Source: Colletes latitarsis (Eukaryota > Arthropoda > Insecta > Hymenoptera > Colletidae). From it: DNA of 64,000 bases. The stretch covers positions 27,985,422 through 28,049,421 of the forward strand of contig NC_135141.1 in NCBI RefSeq assembly GCF_051014445.1, read 5' to 3'. Position 1 is the stretch's first letter, and the number at the start of each line of letters is the position of its first letter. The translations under genes and the position numbers were made by a program. Shown one piece after another: positions 12,063 to 23,400 of the stretch. The notes beneath the pieces are model-generated. The model had not been told where the DNA came from. It saw only the letters and a program-made list of their open reading frames with translations, and did no database searches.

Positions 12063-13314
12063 GGACCGTTTATCTTGAAAGTGGTGCAAGTCCATTTACT
12101 TTTGTTTCGAGAAAATTGAATGTTAGCAGATCTGACAATTAAAAAATATAGGTTAATTATGTGAAGTCTGGGAATGTTTGTACTAATTTATCAATATGTA
12201 ATTTAATTGTATAAATTTCTTTTAGGCGAATTTAACTAAAATAATGTACAATTTCCAGGCTGCAAATGGACTTGCACCACTTTCGTAATTAGTCAATTGT
12301 AAATATCATTTAATTTCAATTTTGAAATAACAAATATCACTTAAAATATATCTCATATTAATCCAATTTTGTTTATAAATAATAACAAGAAATAAAATAG
12401 GATTAGCATTTTTTATTTTGAACGTTAATTATATTTCTATATTGTTAAACTTAACACAAGATATTGGTATTATTAATTATTTACGCTCTTCATGTGGCAG
12501 TGTTTTGAAATATTCATGATGCACAGGAGGTATATAAGGTAATACCTTATATTTTTCGTATGTAATAGGCTTGGTATTGTGATACAAAGGCGCCAGGGCG
12601 ATTTTTTCAAATTTTAGCGGTCTTCCCCGACATGTAGCTGATAAATTTAGAGTCTTAAATTCTGTGTCCTCCATTGATGTTTTATATGAAATAGTATACG
12701 GTGCAGTTTTGCAGAATCTCATCCAACATATTTGCAACCAATTTACTTTTCTTCCATTAGTGTTTCTTCTTATCTGTTTTTTAATTGCATTTTGTAGATT
12801 TTTTGTCGAAACGAAATTCTCTCGTTTCATTTCGTGTAAAATAAATTTATTATGTCGCCTACGTTGGTTTATAACGTCATAATAATCCTGTGGTATGTCC
12901 AGGAAATTCTTTTTTCGTAACGCCATTTCTATGATACCAAAATCTGCATCGTTTGGAAGATACGAATGTCCGGAGAGTAAAAATTTATGATCAATTACCT
13001 CAATGTTATTTTCCAAAGACTGAACAACCCTCGACCACATCAACGCCATTTGTAAATTTCAATTTTGCCCAGTACACGTATCACCATATGCAATAACATA
13101 AGTATGGAAATTGGACTTACACCACTTTCATAATCAACGGTTACGTAATTTCTTTTACCGGCAAATTTTAAATTGAACAAAGCATTAGCATTTTTTAAGA
13201 TATTAAATACTAACTAGTTATAAACAAAAAGTTTACATTAAATTAAGCATAAATCACATCATATCTCATTTTTTTTTAAAAAAGGACTTACACCACTTTC
13301 AAAATAAACGGTCC
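12063..13314 (-). mobile_element. DNA transposon with ~31-bp TIRs and transposase-like ORF
   Basis: The termini are near-perfect inverted repeats: GGACCGTTTATCTTGAAAG at 12063 and its complement ending at 13314, extending over about 31 bp. Further copies of GGACTT(A/G)CACCACTTTC lie inside at about 12268 and 13113. The element encloses one minus-strand open frame (12477-13049). The flanks read ATAT on the left and GTAT on the right, which could be a mutated 4-bp target duplication. At about 1.25 kb it is too short for a full transposase and is probably an internally deleted or decayed copy. Confidence 0.75.
12477..13049 (-). CDS. transposase-like C-terminal fragment (190 aa)
   Basis: A 190-residue open frame inside the TIR element. 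Near residues 20-40 it carries HKFLLSGHSYLPNDADFGII. I recall that motif from the C-terminal part of large transposase-like proteins of insects and cnidarians (some carry the label DUF7869); this is memory, not a search. The catalytic core that would lie upstream is absent, so the product is probably the truncated end of a transposase. Its intact frame suggests recent insertion, translation in trans, or chance. Alternative: a domesticated single-exon gene, but the flanking TIRs make the transposon reading stronger. Confidence 0.5.
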   Translation of the reverse strand: MALMWSRVVQSLENNIEVIDHKFLLSGHSYLPNDADFGIIEMALRKKNFLDIPQDYYDVINQRRRHNKFILHEMKRENFVSTKNLQNAIKKQIRRNTNGRKVNWLQICWMRFCKTAPYTISYKTSMEDTEFKTLNLSATCRGRPLKFEKIALAPLYHNTKPITYEKYKVLPYIPPVHHEYFKTLPHEERK

Positions 13315-14386
13315 GTATGTCTCTATACGAATTTCGACAATTTAGTACAGTTTTCATGTTTTATTGAAAAAATATCGGCTGAACCGCTGATGTCAGATTC
13401 CATATTTGAAATTGCAGAGCACGTAAATATTATTTTTCAACAACTTACGTTGGATTTGATCGATGCATTGAAAGAAAAATCGTATTTTAAGGTAATCGTC
13501 AGAAAGGTATCGATAAATATACGCGCTACTGTAATTTCTTCGTTGCATTTCCAAAACGAGCGTATTCCGTCCCCACGCGGGCAGATCCAAAACTTCGAAG
13601 CTGTCCAGAAAACAGACGATCGTAGACGGGGTCGAAAAAGGGTGATTTTTCCAGCGTGTAACGCGAAAATTAGTCCAGTCGCGTCGCGGAAGGATCGGGT
13701 TCCGGTAGCCGGTTCCCGCGACCGCAACTACGGTCGCTCACCTTCGCGGCGTAAGGGCACATAGAGGTGGATTAGGTGGAGAAGTTGGGATGAAAGGTTA
13801 AATAGGTGCCAGTGGGTAGCCGGAAGGTGGGTGTACTCGTTAGTGTGTGATCCCGCCTACCGTCCAATGCGGTGGCTGGTTTCCCAGGGGACTCCCTAGC
13901 CTCTCTCAGCCGGCTTTTGTGGTCCCTTCTCCTTCCACGCGTACTCGTACGGCACTCTTTTGCTTTCAGGAGGAGGACTCGGTGTGTCGGTTTGCATCGT
14001 GCGCGATAATAGTCACCGTGGGTACCCGGTTAGCGCGCGTTTCAGAGCGCAGTGTGCTCCACCGCTGACCGTACTCGGCTTGCTCGCGTGCGCGATCCGA
14101 CGACCGAGGCCAGTCCTTGCGATCGAACGATCGAGGCCGCATCGATCCGTCCCACGGAGGACCCCTCTTTCGCTTCCGGTTCGATTTTTCGATCGTTTCG
14201 AGCCGCTGACGGTATCTCGCGTCGTTGTGAAAAATACTGTGCGACGAACAGAGGAAATCTTTTTCGTTATCGAACGGCGTCCAAGTGCCTCGATCCAACG
14301 ATTCGGGGGATCGATATTTCGAGTGACAGGCGATGGTGAACCACGGTGGACGTTCGTACAGTGATTGAACGTTCCGGGGAGTCGAA
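13315..14386 (+). promoter_or_regulatory. upstream region and probable 5' UTR of the zinc-finger gene
   Basis: From about 13560 to the start codon at 14387 the sequence becomes CpG-rich and lacks repeats, as expected for a promoter and 5' untranslated exon. I could not fix a transcription start site or an upstream splice. A degenerate copy of a dispersed repeat occupies about 13400-13545; its partner lies just downstream of coding exon 1 at about 14700-14825, in the same orientation. Open frames in this block (for example 13960-14364) overlap on both strands and are not supported as coding. Confidence 0.45.
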
Positions 14387-14483
14387 ATGTTGTTCAAGGG
14401 GAACAGTTCACGGCTGGAGTTGTTGATAGGGAAGATCCAGGCCCATAAGGAACCCTCTCAGGAGGAGCAACCGAAATCCAAAG
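14387..14483 (+). CDS. Oaz: zinc-finger gene, coding exon 1
   Basis: Starts at ATG in the context GTCGAAATGTTG and reads MLFKGNSSRLELLIGK. It ends AAAG|GTACGA after 97 nt (phase 1). The leftover G plus AG at the start of exon 2 makes a Glu codon. No finger is in this exon. It is the least certain exon because the N-terminus of the family is variable. Confidence 0.65.
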
Positions 14484-17400
14484 GTACGACAATCGCGAAA
14501 ATCTGATTCTTGGATCGTCTCTTGTTCGATCGTTCTTTCGACAAATTTGATAAATGTCAGCTTGGTGTGTACGTTCTTTTCCTTGCTTCTAATCGGAGGA
14601 CCTATCGTCGCAGTTTCAATTTGTAAATGTATATTTTAATTCTGTTTAAGTCTAGTCATTCGTATGTGGATGGTTTTTCATTAACTTGACGCATTAAGAT
14701 TCTAAACCTAACATTACACAACTCATAAATATTATTTGTTAGCAATTTATGTTGGATTTGAATATACACTCTAAAAGAAAAACTGTTAACACAGCGAATT
14801 ACAATAAAAATATGCGCTACGAGTGTCCGTAAACCTAGTGTTAAGGAGCTGAGAAAGTTAATTTTCAAATAAATAAATCTAGATAGGACTCTCAAATTTT
14901 GAAAAGAGTATACGAATTTATATGGCAAATCGTGTTAGTTTACAATTGTCTCAGAACAAAGTTTCGTTTTCCTGGACAATTTAAGAGGTTTGGTCTGGCA
15001 ATTAACGCGTCACTGCTACGTTCGCCGTCAATCAGTTTCTACGACTCAGACTTCAAGTATTATAATCCTCGATTGTGACGGAGCTACTCCGAGCTTGGAT
15101 AGAAAGCGAGAAAAATGGAAATTCTGAACAACGAAAGTGATAAATGAGTTATTTATCTGATATGGAACACTTTATTTAGCATAAGTGAATTGCAAGATTC
15201 ATGCGTCTCCTTTTCGATTTCAATCTGATCTGATAATTGATCGTTAACTCGTTCGCTGGTGAGGGCCACTTACAATGACGCGTCGCCATTGGCTGTGTAA
15301 TAAAATTTTCACTCGACGGTCGTGTCTGCGCCACAAATCCAATCAGGGTGAGGGAGGTAATCTCGTATAAATGTGTTACAATCGTTTAAAAAATCACGTA
15401 GCGGTCGATCATCGAAATTCTGAATCCGGTCAAAAATCGCTTCCCTACTCGATCAATAGTTACGATCATTTATATCAATCTTTTGGAACTGTTCGATCAA
15501 TATTTTGTAATCATTTCTGAAATTTCTGAACCTCTCTCTTTGGTTAACCCTTTATCGTAGGAATTTTATTATCCGACGTTCGAGAGTCAACTAGGGGTTG
15601 GAACGATCGATTATCAATTTTCTGAGACCGTTCGAAGATGTCTCGGCTATTTCCAATCCTGAAATTACGAATCTGAGACACTCTTTGCAATCTAAGATTG
15701 GGAATTCAATTTGCAAAGCAACACTTCGGTACGATCGAGAAATGATCCAAGTTCGTGAGTCGGTTAGGGGTCGAGACGATGGATTATGAATTTTCTGGGA
15801 CCATTTGAAATCAAATCCGGATTTTCGACCACCAAAATTCGAAAATCGGTTCGTATCGCGATGCTTCGATACGATCGAGAAACGGTCAAAGTTCGAGGGT
15901 CGATTACGGGGGTTGAAGCGACGACGCTGTAAAAATTCTCGCGCCGCGGCTGCGCCAATGGCGGTTTCGAAATCCGCGCAAACCACCGGCGAGTGTCGGA
16001 GTTCGCGTCCGTACATAAGTCACAATTAACGAAGGCGTTAAGTCGGCCCCCTATTAATAAGCGACGTCGAAGCGTCCTATAAATAGCCACGGGCACGAGG
16101 TGACAACATTACGCAGCCACACGCGAGAAGGGAGTCTGTATGGGCGAACGCACACGTCCAAAAGATAAAAACACAATGCAATAGCGGCTGGCATCGGCAG
16201 GTCGCAGAAAAGAGCTGCCAGTGTTAAGTGCGACTATTTTCGCGTTGGTGACACATCGTCGCTGATTGGACGGAATCGAGACTCTAAATAAAACCCCTTC
16301 GAATCCCCCAACAGGCCTTTACGTCCTTGTCTATCGCTCCTACAATCTTGCCCCCTTTTTTCCCCCCACGAAGGACTCAAAACCGATCGAGATCGACTCC
16401 CTCCTCGTCACTTTTCACCCCTTCGTCGTATCAATCACATCCTCTGTCTCCATTCTATTCGTTATATTTCTAGTAATCTTACTTTATGCACAAATAAAAT
16501 AGTTAATAAAGTGAATGTGATAGTTTGCACGGACGTAAAAAGATGGACGATTGTCACTGTCACGGATGGCCTGTGAGGTGAATCGAGGCGTCAGAAATAT
16601 GCAACGCGCGTTAAAAGAACGCGTTGATCCCTCGTTTTCAGAGGGTTGCAGAGGATCGAGGTCTCACTTATTTTGGAACGTGATCTTTGAACGTACTCGT
16701 TTCTTCTAACAATGCTGTCACCTTCTCTTTGGGACTTGGAACGTATCCTGAACTATATTTCTCGCGATAAAGACCAGATATTGTCACGCGGTTGTTGAAC
16801 GTGCCACACTTTGTATCGTAAATCATCGTCGCTTTTAACCATCCTCGTTGAAAGCGTAGTTCACGACGTTTTCGAAATAAGTAACTTCAAACTTCAGAAG
16901 TACACGATAAAAATAGAGAAACGATGTTTCAACTGTGTAATAAAATAAAAATAAATACGAAAGAACTAAATAAACAATTCTCGTTCCTGGCGTTCGTATT
17001 TATCGTAAAACGAATACTTTAACAGCATTTGCATTGTCTCAATTGTCTCAATTTTTATTTCGTCGAGGACCAAAACTTCTTGAGACACCATTATTTCTTT
17101 CGTCAGTCATAGCGTAAACAAAACATAAAATTTTAGCGAGACAACCATATATTTGAAGGTATAAACAGTGGTAGCATAGATTCTTCGCGTTGGACAAGGG
17201 TTTAGGGGGTGGAAACGAGGATTTAAGGGTGCCTCGTTTAGCTTCGATTCTCGAACAACAAATCTAGGTAATCATTTATCCCACGAAACGTAATTGAAAT
17301 CAAAAATTTCAGTGTTTAAGCACTGGTCAGAAATGACCCAAGGGGTTGGATTCGTTTAGAGCAAATTTACGTTCGATTTCGTGCAAAGGTTGGGGCGTTT

Positions 17401-20400
17401 TCCATGAACGGGACACACTGTCTATCTTGCTCGAACTTGTTGGCGATCGTAGACAAATTCCCGATGACACGTGGGGATCGCGGCTGGGTGCTTTCGGTAG
17501 CTCGGTTTATATTTATTGCATGCTCACCCGATCCGCCGCGTCTCTTTCTGCAAGAAAAGGCGTGCGTGAGTCATGCGAGATGCCAATTGGGCGAGTGCCC
17601 CGATACGTGCACGATGCGGGTTGCACAATTGAAGGAACACCTGATCGAGCCAGGCATCTTAGGGTTGCCGTCGATGAAACGCCTCGAGAAAGCTTCCAAG
17701 TTTCTTCGACTTCGATTTAAAGTAAATATACCGATAACTCAGGAGTAATGTCCCGAAACCTGGTAGTCGATATTAATTATTATTAGACCGTGGATTTCTA
17801 CGCATTTATGGGAAATTTTAATTCTTACAAAATTACAGGATGCACATTTAATATGTAAAAATATGAGAAACACGTAAGATACGGATTATTATATTCAGAG
17901 GTTGAGACAACCCTCTACAAAGACCACGGTTTCATTGATTCTATTCGGAAAAATATATATTTTTATGTTCGATACAAATTACATCGTGTTTGGTCTTCAT
18001 CTTAATCAGAAAAACCTCGCATTGTGTTGCAATGAGGTCTGACGTATGTGACCCGAGAAAAAAAATGGTTAATTGGAGATAATGAAATAGCTTCGAAAAA
18101 TTGTATCTGTACCTTGGTTTGCATTTTCCAAAACGAACGAGCAAATTTTCTGGGTGATTTATGGACGATAAAATGGAAGACTAGAGAAGTGAGACCGTGG
18201 CGGACACGTGGGTGGAGGATGCGAGCCATTTAAGCGGATCCACGTCGAGTCCATGATCCGATCTCGTTGGGTGTCTCTCCTCTCCGTTACGAGCCGCGCG
18301 GATTCCGCAAAATCTCTTAAATTCAGTGGTGGGTGTCGAATCCAGAGCGTGGACCGGGGCAAATGAGGAAACGGCCAACTAGCCGAGTCATTTCCACCGT
18401 TTACCAGGGCCACTTTGCTCTATCCAAGCCGGTGGGAGTCTTCATTCTTGGCAATTATTAATTATTCGACTCGCCTCGTCCGGATGTCTCCTTCGTCGTC
18501 GGTTTCTTCTATCGCGTCTTCTTTCTTCCACCATTGTCGCTCCGAAGTATCCTTCTGTCCAGATTATCTTCGTCGGAATACAAGTAAAATGTCGAACCAA
18601 CATTTTTAATATCATTAATCCCTATTAACGATTACGAAAACGTAAAGCATCGAATTGAATTTTTAATCTCCAAGAATAGTAGATAGAAACAAAATATTAA
18701 TCGATAGGTGGTGAAAAGGTCGTAGAAAGCAATACTGGGATACAATAATAATATTAATTTCAGAAAACTACTGAAAGAAAACCTGAAACCCTTCGTCGCC
18801 AAAATGGACTCTTCGACTAGCAGACCACTGTTCTTAAAGTTGCCAGGATCGGTTCTTATACCACAAACAGAACGACACGGTCCATTAAACTCACCCCCAA
18901 TTCGACCGTCGGTTCCCTAAAATCGTCTCGAACCGAAGCAAACGTAATCGACGAAGTACCAATATGTAGCTAAGGACCGCTCTGCCGAACGTGTCTCCCG
19001 TATTGTCTATCCTAGGAACGACATCGTTTCGCGTTACGGTGCAAAAATGCAGGCGTACGTTAACGCGATGCGCAGCCGGATAGCAGGGTTGAAACGCACG
19101 GATAAAACGATAGCTGAACTCGATCCAACGATTCCCCGGGAATGTCTTCTTTCCTCTAGCCACGGAAGACCAGTCCTCGAGGATCTCTCGAGGCACGGGT
19201 TAATGGTACCAGTTTCACCGCATACGCACTCGTTACGAAAACAATATAAAGGGACGTATAACGGGCAAGGTGAGGTCAGCGGGCCTCGTAATGCTCGTAC
19301 ATGTACGCATCGAGTTCGTAAGGTCATTTATGGAACTGGTCTCTCTCTCTTACGACATTTATAAACCTGTTCCGAAAAAGATCGCCGGCCCCGACGGTCC
19401 GTGAGTGACATCGACGTCGCTCCTCAGTCGATACGCTTCCTGTAGACCCGTGAAAAATGGAACCCCCAAGGATAGCGTTGTAACCCTACTATCGAGGTTA
19501 TCGAATTTTTACCAGTCTGGGATTAAATCTATCAATGACAACATCGACGATTCGTAGAAATTTCAAACTCGAAGTTTGGAATGCATATAATTAAACCTTA
19601 GAAATAGACTGCGGATCTTTATGCAAATTCATATTTTTAGCGATACGATTAACGAAATGGGGGCTTCGTAGAGGGTTGAAAGAATTGACGAAAGAGTTTG
19701 TTCGTCGATTGCAGAAGCCTTGGGTACATTCGTGATAAATAGTATTAATACGTTCCTCGATAAGGAGGGAGGATTATTAAATGAGTTTGTTCGTCGATTG
19801 CAGAGGCCTTGGGTACCGGAAGTTCGTCCTGGCACAGCGAGGATGGCGGCCCGAACTCGCGACGCGGCGGAGAGACGCCATCGTCTTGCGCGACGCCGAC
19901 GTCGGCCAGCTTCCCGTCGGAGCCCGAGGTCGACGCCGATGTCGGCGTCAACGCCGACGGAAACAACGCTACCGCGCCTTATCCTTGCCAATTTTGCGAC
20001 CGCACCTTTCCACGGTTGAGCTATCTGAAGAAACACGAACAGGTAACCCAGCGATGATTAAACCATTTGTAAACTACACAGGGTGTTCGACCACTCCTGG
20101 GAAAAATTATAGTGGGAGATTCTGGAGGCCAAAACAGAACGAAAATCAAGAATACCGATTCGTCGATGGAGGCTTCGTTAAAAAGTTATTAACGTTCAAA
20201 GTTGCGGCTGTAGAACGGCAATTTGTCCAACTTCTCGAATTTTTTTCTCGAAAGTGCGTAGGAATTCAAGGATATGTCTACTGACCAAAAATGATTGTAA
20301 TTGACCCCTGCAACTGAAATAATTTTTCCAGAAAGATTCGAAATATTTTAATTTTCCCTCCAAAATTTGTCTACCTATTGGATTTTTTTTCTCGAAAGTG

Positions 20401-23400
20401 CATAGGAATTCGGGGGTATGTCTACTGACCAAAAATGATTATAATTGACCCCTGCAACTAAAAATAATTTTTCTAGAAGGATTTGAAACTTTCTGAAATT
20501 CCAGGGGAATCGGAATGTCTGGGTCAGACATTGTATTTCCAGTAAGGAATTTTTTTCTCGAAAGTACGTAGGATTTCGGGGTTATGTGTAATGACCAAAA
20601 ATGATCGTAATGGAGCCCTGCAACTAGAAATAATTTTTCTAGAAGGATTTAAAATTTTTTAATTTAATTTGATCTTCGTCTTATTTTGGCCTCTAGAGTC
20701 TCCCATTAAAATTTTTCCAGTATTTATTTTTGTAATCTTAATTTGTCTCCCTCGACGTCTCAACTTGAGAATTAATTTTTCTACTTTCATAATGGATACA
20801 TCCTTTCAATCAAAATATTAAAATTTCTGACTTTTATCTCTAACGACCGAAATGATTACGTGCAATTTAACTGTTTTCTTCATCGGGTGTTTGTAATTTT
20901 TACCCTCGTGAGACGCGGGGGGCGCGTGGCCGGTTCGAATTTTTCTATTTTGCATGGCGGTGGCATTAGAGACCCGCTCTTCCGCGTCCGAGCCGGCGTC
21001 CGCGGGTCATCTTCGGGTCAAAATCTGTACCGTGGCCCCATAACAGGTTGTACCGGTCAGGTTGTTCATCCAGGTGGTTCTCTCCTCCTTCCATCGGGTT
21101 CCTCGCGACTTTTCAGCCTCGATAAAAGCCGCTTCTACATACGCGAACGGAATCGCGCCTCCGGTGGCAGATAACGACTTCGATAACGTAAATAAATTTC
21201 GTTTCGAGGCCGCAGGGACTCCGTCTAATCCTGCGGTTCCAACCAAACGGAAAGAGAAATCGAAATCATCCAAATCCTGCGTAATCGTTGCTAAATCGAA
21301 AGGCACGATTATTACAGATATGATCAACGAGGACGCCCATTTTGATAAAATATGGCTTCCAGGTGGAGCATTGCTATTCGAAAATTACTATCGATTAAAA
21401 GTGAAATTATAAAGAATATTTCGATACTTTGTCCACATAATTTCCATGGAACATGTTAACAAAGACATATACAGTCACGTAACTCTCTTAGTTTCGTTTG
21501 TACAGCTGTGAAGTACTTCTTCGACTTTTTCAAAACGTGTGTCATGTACCATCGCCAGAAAGGGCTGAAACTGACTATTAGAGACGTAGCAAAGTATATA
21601 CGACGCGTCGAGCAACCATGAACTTTGTGAACTACTTAAACAAGCGAATAATAAATATAGTGACTGTGACTGTTTCCGCAAAAACCTCGTAATCTTTATC
21701 GTTCCAAAAGACATTGTCTCTGCAATTGATATCAATCGTATTTGGAGGAAGAAGAGAGTTTCTTGGTCGCTTTCTCTGATCCACGGCGTGCCTCCAAAGC
21801 GAGAATTTTTCTCCCCGTATCGACGAGTCTTCCGGCTGTCAGGGCAAGAGGTCTTCAGCGGCGGACGACGAGACGATCGCTTCGCCCTTCCGTCCGGATT
21901 GTCTCTTCAAAGGAGCCGACGAAACGGTCTCGAAAGTCGTACGTGCCGTGCTTACTTCGTTGGACGAACACACCGACTCGAAAAGAGAGCATCGCGTCTC
22001 GCTGGACAAAAAAAAAAAGAGCTGAACAAAGAGAATGACCCGGCCCGTTCGCGATCATATCGGTCACAGTGATCTACCTGGGTGACAACCACCGCCAAAG
22101 GCGAGGAGGAGGAGGGGAATATTCCAACGAAGAAGTTTCTTGTCCGTCGATCCTTGTTCTCCGTGAACACCGGACAGCCCCGGCGAACCGTGTGATTATT
22201 TTTCGTCGCGTTGTTGGAACGAGCATCCTAATTGTCGAGTCATTTATTCGCTGTTAGTGTCTTTGCTACATGGCGACGGTAGCGTGAAGCACTGGTGTTG
22301 AGACGTGTTACTACTAGAGTTAATATTAGGATCGACAGGACAGGTAGTATTGTAATACAAGGACTGATACTGCTCGAGATAGTATCGAAATTGGGGGCCA
22401 TAACTACTGATTCAACCAGTATTTTAAGATTCCTACTGGCTAGAGTATTGAGACTACTACTAGTGCTATCATTAGGACTTGCACTATTAAAGAAAGTGTT
22501 CTGGTCGATAGTGTTAGAGTTGGGACTGCTAGTATACTAGTATACTATTCATACTAGTATAATATTCAACCAGTATTTTAAGATTCCTACTGGCTAGAGT
22601 ATTGAGACTACTACTAGTGATATCATTAGGACTTGCACTATTAAAGAAAGTGTTCTAGTCGATAGTGTTAGAGTTGGAACTGCTGGTATACTAGTATACT
22701 ATTCATACTAGTATAATATTCAACCAGTATTTTAAGATTCCTACTGGCTAGAGTATTGAGACTACTACTAGTGCTATCATTAGGACTTATACTATTAAAG
22801 AAAGTGTTCTGGTCGATAGTGTTAGAGTTAGGACTGCTAGTATACTAGTATACTATTCATACTAGTATAATATTCAACCAGTATTTTAAGATTCCTACTG
22901 GCTAGAGTATTGAGACTACTACTAGTGCTATTATTAGGACTTGTACTATTAAAGAAAGTGTTCTGGTCGATAGTGTTAGAGTTGTGACTGCTAGTATACT
23001 AGTAGAAAATAGTATCGAGACTGGAGGGCTATAACTACTGATTCAACCAGTATTTTAAGATTCCTACTGGCTAGAGTATTGAGACTACTACTAGTGCTAT
23101 CATTAGGACTTTGTTCTATTAAAGAAAGTGTTCTAGTTGATAGTGTTAGAGTTCGAACTGCTAGTATACTAGTAGAAAATAGTATTACTATTCAAAATAG
23201 TATCGAGACGACTACTAGTGCTATTGTTAGGACTTCTACTATTAAAGAGAGTGTTAGAGTCAATACTACTAATAGTATTAGAGTTAGTACTGCTAGTATA
23301 TCAGTGTAAATTAGTATTAGACAGTTGATATCACCAAAACTAATATCAAGGATCATGCTACTAAAACTTATGTTAGGAGATACGTTATTGGAGCTGCTAT

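Larger units (their letters stand above)
14484..19803 (+). other. intron 1 of the zinc-finger gene
   Basis: 5.3 kb with no supported exon. It includes a degenerate tandem repeat at about 15570-15930 (unit near 170 bp). There is a TATAAATA string at 16078-16085 that could mark an internal promoter, but no matching first exon was found. CpG-rich islands at about 17340-17720, 18160-18560 and 18880-19360 have open frames on both strands without domains. At about 19680 and 19785 the string TTTGTTCGTCGATTGCAGA occurs twice; the second is the acceptor of exon 2, so the acceptor region is locally duplicated. Confidence 0.55.

Noticed and set aside
21007..21412. Overlapping plus and minus frames of about 105-115 codons in intron 2
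   Set aside because: They are mutually antisense in CpG-rich DNA, with no domain and no splice partners.
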